From NCBI GenBank assembly GCA_002270465.1, contig NQOF01000001.1, positions 1,242,501 through 1,306,500 of the forward strand: a DNA stretch of 64,000 bases, read 5' to 3'. The notes beneath the pieces are model-generated. The model saw nothing but the letters and a program-made list of their open reading frames with translations. It had not been told where the DNA came from and did not search any database. Below, piece by piece: positions 17,186 to 25,789 of the stretch. Each line of letters begins with the position of its first letter. The first letter of the stretch is position 1. A program made the translations under genes and the position numbers. The DNA comes from Blautia hominis. GTDB taxonomy: Bacteria > Bacillota > Clostridia > Lachnospirales > Lachnospiraceae.

Positions 17186-17250
17186 GTCACCACTTCCCTT
17201 TATAAGGATAAGGTCACTTATCATTATAATGGAGTGGTGACAATATGCAA
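17186..17250 (-). promoter_or_regulatory. folC promoter with overlapping inverted repeat
   Basis: TTGCAT (17245-17250) and TATAAT (17223-17228) with 16-bp spacing. A 9-bp inverted repeat AGTGGTGAC (17233-17241) / GTCACCACT (17186-17194) brackets the -10 and start region, and a smaller GATAAG / CTTATC pair sits inside it. It could be an operator or a leader hairpin. Confidence 0.5.
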
Positions 17251-17279
17251 GCAAATTATGTCGGTTCTTTTAAAAGTTT

Positions 17280-19445
17280 TTAATTCTGTACCGGGTTTTC
17301 CGGATTTGGCACCTCAATGTGCCCTTCACCGGACTCGGTTTTGTTCTGCTCCTCAATAGGATTCTGGGCTTCCCCGTCCCCATTGCCCGCCGCATTGGGG
17401 TCGATGACATCTGCATTTTCCTTGGGATCCTCACCCTCCAGAGGCGGAACCTCCGGGGTCAGAGGTTCCACAGGCACCTTGTAGATAATGGTATCTGTTC
17501 TGGTGAGCACCTTGCGGGTGGAGCTGTTGCTCCGGATCGCCACGTCCACCTCATCCCCGTCTTTTAGTTCCACATCATTGAGCAGTAGGGTTGTCGGGCT
17601 GATATATGTGGCATCCAGAAGTTCTCCGTTCACTTCCACATACGCGGACTGCGTGAAGTTCTCCCCGGTTATATAATACCTGCCGTCAGAAATCTTCTCG
17701 ATTTTTTCAAGCACGGCATCTTTTACACCAAGACGCATCTCTGTCCGCTCAAAAGGATTCTCCCCATCGTAGACATACTGTTTTCCATACAGGATATCAT
17801 ACTGGAGCGTCTCCAGATCCACCTGATAATTTTTCGTCTGGCGTCTGGCCTGATGGAAACGGAAGATATTTCCCTCGTGGATCCCCACACGGTCCATAAC
17901 CTCTGCTGCCATCTGGTAGGCTGCCACATTGGCATCCTTTTTCTCAAGGCCCATATTGTCCCAGATCACATACTCTGTCTGGAACAGATAACGGTTCTTT
18001 ACATCCTTCACCTTCAGACCCATGGTAGGAAGATGGTCGCCGTACATGACAAGCACTACATCCTCGTCATATTGGGAGAGGGTTTCCGTAAGTTCTTTGA
18101 CAAACTGGTCCATCTCATATATCTGGTTGCAGTAATACTCCCATTTATTATTCACAGCCTCCGACTCTCCGCCGGTCACGGTGATCTTGGGGTCATCGAT
18201 CATGGGTTCCTCCGGATAATCCCCGTGTCCCTGCACAGATATGGTGTAAATATAATCCGGGTCATCTGAAGATTTCAACGCTTCCATAATATATTTTGTC
18301 AGGTTCCTGTCCCGCATCCAGTCATTGGGATTGGTGTCATCCTGCTCTGCCATATATTCCTCTGAGGTAAAAGTGTCAAATCCCAGATTGGCGAAGACAT
18401 TCTTCCTGCCGTAGAAGTTTGCCTCATTGTTGTGTATGGCGTGGGTGCTGTATCCGAGATTTTTCAGCACATATGGCGCACTCTCGCAGGTTGTCTCCTT
18501 CAAAATACTCTTGTAAGGATACTCACCCGGCCCAAAATAGCGCAGGCTCATACCGGTAATGGACTCAAACTCCGTGTTGGCTGTTCCCGCACCCACACTG
18601 GGTACTTTGTAGTAGCCGGAGGAATATTCCTTCATCAGTTTCCTGAAAGTGGGAATGGGGTCCTCGGAGATATCCAGGAAATTCACAAGTGTGGGGTCAA
18701 AGAAAGATTCCAGCTGCAGGAAAATGATGTTGGGGCGTTTCTCCCCTGTCTCAGCCAGACCGCTCTCACTTTTCTCTATCTTATTGATGGAAGCCTCCGA
18801 ATAATCCCTTGGGCAGCTGATACCTGTGTTGAAAATAGTGGTAGCCAGACAATAGGGATACCCATAATCTTCATAAGCAAATGCGATATTTCCGAAATAG
18901 TTGGACAGCACTCTCTTTTCCAGTGCCAGCTTGGTGGTTCCCGCAAAGGCCAGCACCCCTGCAAGCACAAGGGGAATATTCAGCTTGTAAGTCATTTTCC
19001 CCTGATATTTCGGTCCCTTCAAAAACAGAAATACCAGGCCAATGAGAGCCGCCACTGCCAGAATGATCACGATCACAAAAAAGACCGGTGATAAATATTT
19101 GTTGGCGATCTTAAATGCATCCGTGAGGAGATGCAGGTCCGGCCCGGTAAACGGTGTGACACGATTCGCCAGCAGCACACCGTTGATGATACCCAGGACC
19201 AGCCAGAAGATTGCCAGGAGAGTCCTCAAAAAAACCCTCCGGCGCACCAGATACACTATCAGCGTGGTAGTAAAGATCAGAAAGGAATTGTACAGAAACA
19301 CCAGGGGCCTCTCCGTCATATAGGTATATGCCTCACCCACGGAATGCCTGGAGATTGCTTCTATAACAAAGTACCCCATCATGACCACTACCATCTGAAT
19401 CGGCAGAGAAAGCAGATTCAGATATTTTAACCACTTCTCATTCAT
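17280..19445 (-). CDS. LTA synthase-family membrane sulfatase-fold enzyme with IPT-like tail
   Basis: A 721-residue protein with five N-terminal membrane helices (about residues 10-165) and an extracellular alkaline-phosphatase/sulfatase fold (about 235-530). The nucleophilic Thr is in GAGTANTEFESITG, and metal-site residues are in IIFLQLESFFD and MYGDHLPTMG, as in LtaS-type glycerol-phosphate transferases. After the catalytic domain comes an IPT/TIG-like beta domain (ISDGRYYITGENFTQSAYVEVNG-like) and a Pro/Glu/Asn-rich tail. It should transfer a phospho-alcohol group to a glycolipid or surface polymer; the exact product is open. The ATG at 19445 has GGAGAG upstream and is preferred over a 16-codon longer form. 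It follows valS by 28 bp. Confidence 0.85.
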   Translation of the reverse strand: MNEKWLKYLNLLSLPIQMVVVMMGYFVIEAISRHSVGEAYTYMTERPLVFLYNSFLIFTTTLIVYLVRRRVFLRTLLAIFWLVLGIINGVLLANRVTPFTGPDLHLLTDAFKIANKYLSPVFFVIVIILAVAALIGLVFLFLKGPKYQGKMTYKLNIPLVLAGVLAFAGTTKLALEKRVLSNYFGNIAFAYEDYGYPYCLATTIFNTGISCPRDYSEASINKIEKSESGLAETGEKRPNIIFLQLESFFDPTLVNFLDISEDPIPTFRKLMKEYSSGYYKVPSVGAGTANTEFESITGMSLRYFGPGEYPYKSILKETTCESAPYVLKNLGYSTHAIHNNEANFYGRKNVFANLGFDTFTSEEYMAEQDDTNPNDWMRDRNLTKYIMEALKSSDDPDYIYTISVQGHGDYPEEPMIDDPKITVTGGESEAVNNKWEYYCNQIYEMDQFVKELTETLSQYDEDVVLVMYGDHLPTMGLKVKDVKNRYLFQTEYVIWDNMGLEKKDANVAAYQMAAEVMDRVGIHEGNIFRFHQARRQTKNYQVDLETLQYDILYGKQYVYDGENPFERTEMRLGVKDAVLEKIEKISDGRYYITGENFTQSAYVEVNGELLDATYISPTTLLLNDVELKDGDEVDVAIRSNSSTRKVLTRTDTIIYKVPVEPLTPEVPPLEGEDPKENADVIDPNAAGNGDGEAQNPIEEQNKTESGEGHIEVPNPENPVQN

Positions 19446-19473
19446 ATATTTAACTCTCCTATAGCCTGCGCAG

Positions 19474-22122
19474 TTACCTGCCAAGCTGTGCAAGTCTTTC
19501 CTTTACCTGTTCCATCATATTTGTATATTTCTCAAGTTTGGCCTTCTCCTCAGCCACCTTGCTCTCAGGCGCTTTGCTCAGGAACCTTTCGTTTTTAAGC
19601 ATTCCGTTTACACGGGCAAGCTCCTTGTTCAAACGCTCCGCTTCTTTGTTCAGGCGCTCAATCTCCTTCTCTATATCCACCAATTCCGCAAATGGCATAT
19701 AGATCACAGCCTTTGAAGTCACTGCGGAGACCGCGTCGTCCGCAATCCCTGCTTTGTCAGCCTGGATCGTCACTTCACTGGCATATCCCAGAGTTGCGAA
19801 GAATACCTTTCCGTTCTCAAATACCTGACGGATGTCTTCCTCCTCTGAAACCACGAATACTTTGGCCTTTTTGCTTGGGGGTACATTCATATCTGTACGC
19901 ACATTACGGATGCTTCTTACAGCCTCCTTGATGATCTCCACTGCACGCTCATCCTCTTTGAAACTCCACTCCTGTTTTTCCACCGGCCAGGAGGCGATCA
20001 TGATGGATTCCTCCTCCGGATGCAGGGTGCAGAAGATTTCCTCTGTGATAAACGGCATATAAGGATGAAGGAGCTTCAGCGCATTGCCCAATACGGTTTT
20101 CAGCGTCCAGAGTGCTGCTGCCTTGGTGTTGTCCTCATCATTGTAAAGCCTTGGTTTTACCATCTCGATATACCAGTCACAGAACTCTTCCCAGATGAAA
20201 TCATATACTTTCTGAACTGCAATGCCCAGCTCGTATTTGTCCAGATTCTCTGTGACTTCTGCTGCCAGAGTATTCACTTTGGAGAGGATCCACTTATCTG
20301 CACTTGTCAGGGTGCTTATATCAATCTCTGCCGGAACCTCGGCTTTTTCCAGGTTCATCATAATGAAACGGGATGCATTCCATACTTTGTTGGCAAAGTT
20401 GCGGCTTGCCTCCACTCTCTCCCAGTAGAAACGCATATCATTGCCGGGCGCGTTTCCTGTCATGAGGGTAAGACGCAGTGCATCCGCACCGTATTTGTCG
20501 ATGACCTCCAGAGGGTCAATTCCATTTCCCAGGGATTTGCTCATCTTACGGCCCTGGGAATCACGCACCAGACCGTGGATCAGCACATGGTGGAAGGGTG
20601 TCCTGCCCGTCTGCTCCAATCCTGAGAATACCATACGGATTACCCAGAAGAAAATAATGTCATAACCTGTTACCAGCACATCTGTGGGATAGAAATATTC
20701 CATCTCCTCTGTTTTCTTCGGCCATCCCAATGTGGAGAAAGGCCAGAGTGCGGAGGAAAACCAGGTATCCAGGGTGTCCTCATCCTGGGTCAGATGCTCA
20801 CAGCCGCATTTCGGGCAAACCTTTGGCATCTCCCTGGCAACCGCTACCTCCCCGCATTTGTCGCAGTAATAGGCGGGGATCCTATGGCCCCACCAGAGCT
20901 GACGGGAAATACACCAGTCACGGATATTCTCCAGCCAGTGCATATAGATCTTATCAAAACGGTCCGGAACAAACTGCAGGCTTTTGTCTTCCAAAGTCTG
21001 GATGGCAGCCTCCCCCATCTCTTTCATCCTTACAAACCACTGGGGTTTGATCATTGGCTCAACAGTGGTGTGGCAGCGGTCATGAGTGCCGACACTGTGG
21101 GCATGTGGCACTACTTTCACCAGAAGTCCCTGTTCCTCCAGGTCTTTGACCATTGCTTTTCTGGCCTCATAGCGGTCCATACCCGCATATTTGCCGCCCA
21201 GCTCATTGATGGTGGCATCATCGTTCATGATGGTGATCTCCGGCAGGCTGTGGCGTTTTCCCACTTCAAAGTCATTGGGGTCGTGAGCCGGTGTGATCTT
21301 TACGCATCCGGTACCGAATTCTTTATCCACATATTCGTCTGCCACAACCGGGATCTCCCTGTCCGTCAGCGGCAGCTTCAGCATTTTTCCAATCAGGTCC
21401 TTGTATCTGTCATCCTCGGGATTGACTGCAACAGCCGTATCTCCCAGAAGGGTCTCGGGGCGCGTGGTTGCGATCTCTACAAAACGGCCTTCCTCTCCCA
21501 CGATAGGGTAATTGATATGCCAGAAAAATCCGTCCTGGTCCTCATGTTCTACCTCTGCATCTGAGATGGATGTCTGGCATACCGGACACCAGTTGATAAT
21601 GCGGGAACCTTTATAGATATAGCCTTTTTCGTATAATTTAATGAAAACTTCCTGCACGGCCTCGGAACATCCCTCATCCATGGTAAAACGTTCTCTGTCC
21701 CAGTCAGCAGATGCGCCCAGTTTCTTTAACTGGTTGATGATCTTTCCGCCGTATTCCTCTTTCCATTCCCAGGCGTGTTTCAGAAATTCTTCTCTGCCGA
21801 TCTCATTTTTATCAATGCCCTGTGATTTCAGCTTTTCAATAACCTTGACTTCCGTTGCTATGGCTGCATGGTCCGTGCCCGGCTGCCACAGTGCTTCGTA
21901 CCCCTGCATTCTCTTGAAACGGATCAGGATATCCTGCATAGTCTCATCCAGCGCATGTCCCATATGAAGCTGGCCTGTTACATTGGGCGGGGGCATCACA
22001 ATGGTAAATGGTTTTTTGTCTCTGTTCACTTCGGCATGGAAATATTTGTTGTCCAGCCATTTCTGGTAAATTCTGTCCTCCAGCCCCTTGGGGTCATAAG
22101 TCTTGGCAAGTTCCTTGCTCAT
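19474..22122 (-). CDS. valS: Valyl-tRNA synthetase
   Basis: An 882-residue class I synthetase charging tRNA-Val. The HIGH-type signature is in [13 protein letters not shown] (about residues 44-56) and KMSKS in [11 protein letters not shown] (about 527-537). The CP1 editing domain lies between ([22 protein letters not shown]). An anticodon-binding domain and the C-terminal coiled coil ([20 protein letters not shown]-like) are complete. The frame is open 50 codons further upstream, through the leader, but the ATG at 22122 follows AAGGAGGAG and matches the family. A valine T-box riboswitch controls it. Confidence 0.98.
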   Translation of the reverse strand: MSKELAKTYDPKGLEDRIYQKWLDNKYFHAEVNRDKKPFTIVMPPPNVTGQLHMGHALDETMQDILIRFKRMQGYEALWQPGTDHAAIATEVKVIEKLKSQGIDKNEIGREEFLKHAWEWKEEYGGKIINQLKKLGASADWDRERFTMDEGCSEAVQEVFIKLYEKGYIYKGSRIINWCPVCQTSISDAEVEHEDQDGFFWHINYPIVGEEGRFVEIATTRPETLLGDTAVAVNPEDDRYKDLIGKMLKLPLTDREIPVVADEYVDKEFGTGCVKITPAHDPNDFEVGKRHSLPEITIMNDDATINELGGKYAGMDRYEARKAMVKDLEEQGLLVKVVPHAHSVGTHDRCHTTVEPMIKPQWFVRMKEMGEAAIQTLEDKSLQFVPDRFDKIYMHWLENIRDWCISRQLWWGHRIPAYYCDKCGEVAVAREMPKVCPKCGCEHLTQDEDTLDTWFSSALWPFSTLGWPKKTEEMEYFYPTDVLVTGYDIIFFWVIRMVFSGLEQTGRTPFHHVLIHGLVRDSQGRKMSKSLGNGIDPLEVIDKYGADALRLTLMTGNAPGNDMRFYWERVEASRNFANKVWNASRFIMMNLEKAEVPAEIDISTLTSADKWILSKVNTLAAEVTENLDKYELGIAVQKVYDFIWEEFCDWYIEMVKPRLYNDEDNTKAAALWTLKTVLGNALKLLHPYMPFITEEIFCTLHPEEESIMIASWPVEKQEWSFKEDERAVEIIKEAVRSIRNVRTDMNVPPSKKAKVFVVSEEEDIRQVFENGKVFFATLGYASEVTIQADKAGIADDAVSAVTSKAVIYMPFAELVDIEKEIERLNKEAERLNKELARVNGMLKNERFLSKAPESKVAEEKAKLEKYTNMMEQVKERLAQLGR

Positions 22123-22223
22123 AATCTCCTCCTTAAAATGAAATGGAATCCCGCGTGCGTTCCTCTTCCTTTTGCATACATTGCACATCCTGCCCGGAAG
22201 ACCTTTTGTGTTACAATACAAAA

Positions 22224-22253
22224 CGCCCTCTACAGACTTAGCTGTAAAGGGCG
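22224..22253 (-). terminator. T-box regulated terminator of valS
   Basis: CGCCCTTTACAG pairs with CTGTAGAGGGCG around a 6-nt loop, followed by a TTTTGT tract on the minus strand, about 95 bp before the valS start. It lies directly downstream of the T-box sequence, the standard layout for tRNA-dependent antitermination. Confidence 0.9.
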
Positions 22254-22480
22254 AAATATTCCGCGGTACCACCTTTTTTTCTCACTCATGTCCGTTAACG
22301 CAGACTACGCGTGAAGGCCTACTCCTGATTCATCCTTTACAAACCACACCATTCAGCCCTCCGGTTCAAAAGCTACCTTCCATCCATTCCCCTGAAACGA
22401 CCTTACAGCCGGTGGATCGTTCTCTCTGTCAGGATCCAGGATGTACTCCTCTTTCTCATCACCTTTTCATACGTCCCATC
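22224..22480 (-). promoter_or_regulatory. T-box riboswitch of valS, GUA specifier
   Basis: The minus strand carries the T-box core GGTGGTACCGCGG (22261-22273) just before the terminator. About 110 nt upstream is Stem I: GAGGAGTA and GAAGGTA face each other as the loop-E/specifier region, closed by CATCC / GGATG above and AAAAGGT / GCTTTT below. That puts GTA, a valine codon, in the specifier position (22374-22376). Uncharged tRNA-Val should pair there and with the T-box to switch off the terminator. Confidence 0.93.
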
Positions 22481-22520
22481 ATAATCACATTATCCTGGTT
22501 TGTCAAGTGAATAAATTGTG

Positions 22521-22555
22521 AAAAAACAAAAATAAGCCCGTTTCTGCGGACTTAT
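22521..22555 (-). terminator. Terminator of the riboswitch/ncRNA transcript
   Basis: ATAAGTCCG pairs with CGGGCTTAT (one G-U) around CAGAAA, followed by TTTTTGTTTTTT. It closes the ORF-less transcript that starts before the cobalamin riboswitch, and lies upstream of the valS leader. Confidence 0.85.
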
Positions 22556-22770
22556 CACTCACTTTGCAAGGGATGTTACCCCTCTGATCCTCGCCCCGTT
22601 CCGTAACCATTCAGCAGTATCCTTTTGGCTATGGGATGTTTGTCCGGCTGCTGAATATCTTCTGAAATTCAACATATTGATTGCACAGACCTACCGGGTT
22701 GTTACGGGTTCCTTCTATATAAAAGGGTGCGGATACACGAGGCATAAGGATCAGAGGAATCCCTGCCGTT
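22556..22770 (-). ncRNA. Large structured noncoding RNA domain (raiA-like class possible)
   Basis: The minus strand folds as nested long-range stems with perfect complementarity. P1 is CCTCTGATCC (22748-22757) with GGATCAGAGG (22581-22590), extended by GGGAT / ATCCC. P2 is CCGTAAC (22701-22707) with GTTACGG (22601-22607). P3 is ATTCAGCAG (22648-22656) with CTGCTGAAT (22609-22617), capped by an ATCC / GGAT hairpin. The order P1-P2-P3-P3'-P2'-P1' encloses about 175 nt. All six frames are broken and no ribosome binding site is seen. Size, host group and complexity resemble raiA-motif RNA, but that name is only a guess that needs a covariance-model search. Confidence 0.75.
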
Positions 22771-22801
22771 TAATCTGCTGCATAATTCTATAAATTCAGG
22801 T

Positions 22802-22846
22802 TTCGGCCTTTCGGCATTCCATAATAAGAATCTCTTATAGAGATTC
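22802..22846 (-). other. Hairpins linking the riboswitch to the ncRNA
   Basis: A perfect 7-bp hairpin GAATCTC / GAGATTC (22828-22846) followed by TTATTAT on the minus strand could be a weak terminator, that is, the riboswitch expression platform. It is followed by GCC-GAAA-GGC, a GNRA-capped hairpin (about 22804-22815). Confidence 0.5.
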
Positions 22847-22884
22847 AGGTTCTAAACTTTGCACGGAAGTTCTCACCCTACTGC

Positions 22885-23040
22885 TCTCAAGCAGGTTTCC
22901 TGGCTTATGGTTCATCGCTCAGCCGCCTTCTCACACTTTCATGCAATGGCTCTTTGGCATCGCTCCCCATTTACAGTGACCGCATCGCTCAGGACTTGCA
23001 CCTGATTCCCTTTTCACCAGCACTGTGCGGCCAGTGCGGA
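22885..23040 (-). promoter_or_regulatory. Cobalamin (B12) riboswitch
   Basis: On the minus strand the conserved cobalamin-aptamer blocks occur in order: GGGAATCAGGTGCAAGTCC (22992-23010), GCGGTCACTGTAA (22971-22983), GCCATTGCATG (22940-22950), AAGGCGGCT (22921-22929) and AGCCAGGAAACCTGC (22891-22905). It should bind adenosyl- or hydroxocobalamin. Unusually no protein gene follows: the next 340 nt hold a structured RNA and a terminator, then the independent valS T-box leader. Confidence 0.93.
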
Positions 23041-23061
23041 TGCACTTGATCGTTTTATGGA

Positions 23062-23067
23062 ATTATA
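23062..23067 (-). promoter_or_regulatory. -10 box upstream of the cobalamin riboswitch
   Basis: A perfect TATAAT lies about 25 bp before the aptamer. No good -35 is present at 17 bp; a TTGACT lies 30 bp away, too far to pair with it normally. Confidence 0.4.
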
Positions 23068-23109
23068 CACGTTTATGTTACCATTCTCCTCAGGTTCAGT
23101 CAAGCCCTT

Positions 23110-23325
23110 TTATTGGTTTACGGATGCAGTCCCCGCCTTCTGGCTCTCACGTTTTCTTCTTGTCATGATACCGCCGATGCGCCCTGTCTCCTTGGCTGAA
23201 AGGCTTTTCCATCCGGATTCCAGAACCTGGTCTAGCAGTCCCAGTTCCTCTGCTATTTCATATTTCAGCATTTCCTCGCGGGGCACCTTATTTAAGTCAA
23301 TCTTCTCATTATTTTTCTTACTCAT
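23110..23325 (-). CDS. Small acid-soluble spore protein, alpha/beta type
   Basis: A 71-residue protein carrying the SASP signature. LKYEIAEELGL (about residues 20-30) contains the E-I-A site cut by the germination protease GPR, and SAKETGRIGGIMTRRKR (about 43-59) matches the second conserved, DNA-contacting block. These proteins coat forespore DNA and protect it from UV and heat. A GAAGGAG site precedes the ATG. A sigma-G-like promoter lies upstream. The flanking B12 riboswitch is downstream and does not control it. Confidence 0.88.
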   Translation of the reverse strand: MSKKNNEKIDLNKVPREEMLKYEIAEELGLLDQVLESGWKSLSAKETGRIGGIMTRRKRESQKAGTASVNQ

Positions 23326-23365
23326 GAAAAGTCACACTCCTTCATAGATAATTAAAGTCTCTTTC

Positions 23366-23395
23366 AAGTATGACCTGTTCTTTTCATTTTAAACA
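23366..23395 (-). promoter_or_regulatory. Candidate sigma-G promoter of the SASP gene
   Basis: TGTTTA (23390-23395) and CATACTT (23366-23372) with 17-bp spacing resemble the sigma-G consensus (TGMATA / CATACTA). This fits forespore expression of a SASP. Confidence 0.45.
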
Positions 23396-23519
23396 TATAC
23401 AAAAAATATTCTGCTGTACTCCAATTCCAGTTGTTCCCTGTTTCTTTCCTTTGCCAATCGTGTTATTATTCACTTTGTAACAACTACATAACATTTTCGT
23501 AACAAATAAGGAGGTCTTT

Positions 23520-24512
23520 ATGAAACACAAAATATTACCGGGATTTCTGGCACTGGCTGTCGTGAGCGCCATGGGAATGGCTCCCGCTCGTGTACAGGCT
23601 GCTTCCCTGGAGGATGTAAAACAGAATCTGCAGGGCAAAGGTATTATTGTAGCCGGAAACATTTCCAATCTGGATGAATTAAAACAGAAGCTGGAGAGTA
23701 TGGGCATTGACTGCTCCATCCCCGGCTGGCTGGAATCCCTCTGCCCGGAACTCCCAGGCATGGGACAGCCCGGAAACCCGGACACACCGGACGACAACCA
23801 GCCGGAAAATCCAGACACACCGGATGACAACCAGCCGGAAAACCCGGACACACCGGATGACAACCAGCCGGAAAACCCGGATACTCCGGACGACAACCAG
23901 CCGGAAAATCCGGACACCCCGGACGACAACCAGCCGGAAAATCCGGACACTCCGGACGACAACCAGCCGGAAAACCCGGACACACCGGATGACAACCAGC
24001 CGGAGAACCCGGATACCCCGGACGACAATCAGCCGGAAAATCCGGATACTCCGGACGGCAGTCTCCCGGAAAATCCGGACATCCCGGACAACAACCAGCC
24101 GGGAAATCCCAGTGTTCCGGACAATGACACAGAGAACGCTGATTTTGTCCAGCAGGTAGTAAACCTTGTAAATCAGGAACGCGCCAAAGCCGGCCTCTCA
24201 CCGGTGACAGCCGACACATCCATCCAGGCTGCCGCCCAGGTGAGGGCAAAAGAGATTGAGAAATCCTTCTCCCACACACGTCCTGACGGAAGTTCCTTCA
24301 GCACTGCGCTGACCCAGCAGGGTGTCACCTACCGCGGTTCCGGAGAAAACATTGCGTGGGGCCAGAAAACCCCGGAGCAGGTTATGAACGGCTGGATGAA
24401 CAGTGAAGGCCACAGAGCCAACATTCTCAATAAAAACTTTACCAAAATCGGTGTAGGCTACCACCAGAACGCCTCCGGCACCAATTATTGGACCCAGCTA
24501 TTCACTTACTAA
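23520..24512 (+). CDS. Secreted CAP/SCP-domain (YkwD-like) protein with PDTPDDNQPEN repeats
   Basis: A 330-residue protein with a Sec signal peptide (residues 1-28, cut near VQA-AS). A short N-terminal domain of about 55 residues (LEDVKQNLQGKGIIVAGNIS-like) precedes a Pro/Asp/Asn spacer of ten 11-residue repeats (87-196). A C-terminal CAP domain (about 205-330) contains HTRPDGSSF, GENIAWG and WMNSEGHRANIL, the family blocks with their histidine and glutamate residues. CAP proteins of this type are extracellular; in Firmicutes they are associated with spores or the envelope, and their activity is not settled. The repeat is probably a flexible wall-spanning linker. The ATG follows AAGGAGG. It is a plus-strand gene among minus-strand ones. 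Confidence 0.88.
   Translation: MKHKILPGFLALAVVSAMGMAPARVQAASLEDVKQNLQGKGIIVAGNISNLDELKQKLESMGIDCSIPGWLESLCPELPGMGQPGNPDTPDDNQPENPDTPDDNQPENPDTPDDNQPENPDTPDDNQPENPDTPDDNQPENPDTPDDNQPENPDTPDDNQPENPDTPDDNQPENPDTPDGSLPENPDIPDNNQPGNPSVPDNDTENADFVQQVVNLVNQERAKAGLSPVTADTSIQAAAQVRAKEIEKSFSHTRPDGSSFSTALTQQGVTYRGSGENIAWGQKTPEQVMNGWMNSEGHRANILNKNFTKIGVGYHQNASGTNYWTQLFTY
23778..24107 (+). repeat. 33-bp tandem repeat in the CAP gene
   Basis: Ten in-frame units of 33 bp. Eight encode PDTPDDNQPEN exactly; the last two are degenerate (PDTPDGSLPEN, PDIPDNNQPGN). Third-codon positions differ between units, so the array is under protein-level constraint rather than freshly amplified. The 33-bp period also keeps other frames open on both strands, giving false ORFs. 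Confidence 0.95.
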
Positions 24513-24544
24513 ACACACACACATTCATAAGCACACATCACACC

Positions 24545-24585
24545 AAAGACCGCGGCCCAGTGTCCCCCACTGCAGCCGCGGTCTT
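24545..24585. terminator. Terminator between convergent CAP and PspC genes
   Basis: AAGACCGCGGC pairs with GCCGCGGTCTT over 11 bp. The 18-nt loop contains a second small stem (CAGTG / CACTG). It lies 34 bp after the CAP stop. The T-rich tract is modest (TCCCTATTT) on the plus strand. Confidence 0.7.
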
Positions 24586-24680
24586 CCCTATTTCAGTATA
24601 ATAATTGCGGCAATAATACACGATTATTGCCGCTCAACACCCTTCCCTATTTAGGTATGATAATTGCGGCAATAATATAC
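24586..24680 (-). repeat. Duplicated 3' end of the pspC gene forming a hairpin
   Basis: Bases 24645-24680 (the last codons of the PspC gene) and 24586-24621 match at about 32 of 36 positions. Between them lies an inverted copy, so GCGGCAATAAT (24607-24617) and ATTATTGCCGC (24623-24633) form a perfect 11-bp hairpin downstream of the gene on the minus strand, likely a terminator. The structure seems to derive from the gene end itself. Confidence 0.65.
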
Positions 24681-24835
24681 GCCACAATTCCAGTCCATAC
24701 CATCCCAAAGCAGGAAAGTATCACCCATGCAAGCCTCACCAGTGTTGGGTCGATATTGAAGTATTCCGCAATCCCTCCACACACACCTGCCAGCATATAA
24801 TTTGTAGATGACCTATACAATCTCTTATCAGACAT
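24647..24835 (-). CDS. PspC-domain small membrane protein
   Basis: A 62-residue protein: KRLYRSSTNYMLAGVCGGIA (residues 4-23) then YFNIDPTLVRLAWVI and a hydrophobic C-terminal helix, the full PspC domain. PspC-type proteins sense or respond to envelope stress; stand-alone short forms are common in Firmicutes next to DUF4097/DUF1700 genes, as here. It is the last gene of the PadR-DUF1700-DUF4097 cluster, 84 bp after DUF4097. Confidence 0.9.
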   Translation of the reverse strand: MSDKRLYRSSTNYMLAGVCGGIAEYFNIDPTLVRLAWVILSCFGMVWTGIVAYIIAAIIIPK

Positions 24836-24919
24836 TATGATTCTCCTTTCATCTGAAACAATTTTTTTGATTTACAATTCCTGTTACTGATTCGCAGTAT
24901 CAATCCCCGCTGTAACTGT

Positions 24920-25789
24920 TCAATCTCCATTCTCAAATAATATATCCACAGTGCCCATTCCGCATTCTATCTCCATATATTTTGGTGCATTGCTGTCACC
25001 TGTCCTCAATGAGCTGACACCGCTGTGGGACTCACTTCCCACATTTACAGCGCCTAATCCGCAGTCTATATCCGTGCCGTAATCCTGACGTTTTCCGCCC
25101 AGCGTTGCGGTTACGGTTCCCATTCCGCAGTTCACATACCCGGTAGTAAATTCTATAAAATGAATATCCATGGTGCCCATGCCAACGCCCAGTTCCGCCT
25201 CATTTGCCCTGATGCTTCCACTGGTCTCCACAGTGCCTGCGCCCACATACATGGTCAGATTCTCTGCCTCCAGGTCCTGCACTTCCAGTATTCCGGCCCC
25301 AATCTGAAATTCTGCGTCAACAAACTTCTTATTCTTCGGAATCTCTATCTGAATAGGGTATTTTTCAATCGAGCGTTTTCTGTAGGACCTTTCTATGGAG
25401 AGCTGACCGTCATCCTCATCAAACTCTACCTTATCTTTATTGGAATAAACCTTGACACGAATTTTATCGCTGGCTGAGGAACGCACTACAGATACATATG
25501 TGTATTTTGTATCCACATCCAGATCCAGGACTTGGTCTGCGTCAAATTCATATTCCTTAGCCGCTTTCCCGTTCAGTGTATCCTTGATGTCATCTACAGA
25601 CTCTGAAAACTTATAATCATTGTCATAACGTACCCAGTTTTTAAAAGGCTCCCAGTCCACACTGTTTTCCACAGCCGCAGACACACCGCCCCAGGTAGCG
25701 CCCATGATGATCCCGGCTAAAAACAGTGCACCGCCTACAATCACCAGGACCAATGCTGTGATCAAACAAAATTTTGTAAATTTCTTCAT
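24920..25789 (-). CDS. DUF4097 beta-helix envelope protein
   Basis: A 289-residue protein with an N-terminal membrane anchor (about residues 7-32) and a C-terminal series of short beta repeats rich in glycine (GAGILEVQ, GAGTVETSG, GMGTMDIHF, GMGTVTATL, GLGAVNVGS, GMGTVDILF), the DUF4097 pattern. It probably forms a small beta-helix outside the membrane. The function is unknown; co-occurrence with PadR, DUF1700 and PspC suggests a membrane-stress signalling module. The ATG overlaps the DUF1700 stop by four bases, indicating translational coupling. Confidence 0.85.
   Translation of the reverse strand: MKKFTKFCLITALVLVIVGGALFLAGIIMGATWGGVSAAVENSVDWEPFKNWVRYDNDYKFSESVDDIKDTLNGKAAKEYEFDADQVLDLDVDTKYTYVSVVRSSASDKIRVKVYSNKDKVEFDEDDGQLSIERSYRKRSIEKYPIQIEIPKNKKFVDAEFQIGAGILEVQDLEAENLTMYVGAGTVETSGSIRANEAELGVGMGTMDIHFIEFTTGYVNCGMGTVTATLGGKRQDYGTDIDCGLGAVNVGSESHSGVSSLRTGDSNAPKYMEIECGMGTVDILFENGD

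Noticed and set aside
22122-22272. 50-residue N-terminal extension of ValS
   Set aside because: It would translate the terminator and T-box; the ATG at 22122 has AAGGAGGAG and the family N-terminus.
22566-22765. Short protein-like stretches in three minus-strand frames (for example KPEFIELCSRLNGRDSSDPY) that could be read as a frameshifted gene
   Set aside because: Each frame is cut by stops, at least two frameshifts would be needed, there is no ribosome binding site, and the same bases form perfect nested stems. A structured RNA explains them better, although a decayed gene is not fully excluded.
23384-24028. Long minus-strand frame encoding SSGVSGFSGWL repeats
   Set aside because: It is antisense to the CAP gene; the 33-bp period keeps any frame open. 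The plus-strand gene has a signal peptide, ribosome binding site and CAP domain.
23778-24107. Regular 33-bp repeats that might be mistaken for a CRISPR array
   Set aside because: Units are contiguous with no spacers, in frame, and vary at third codon positions.
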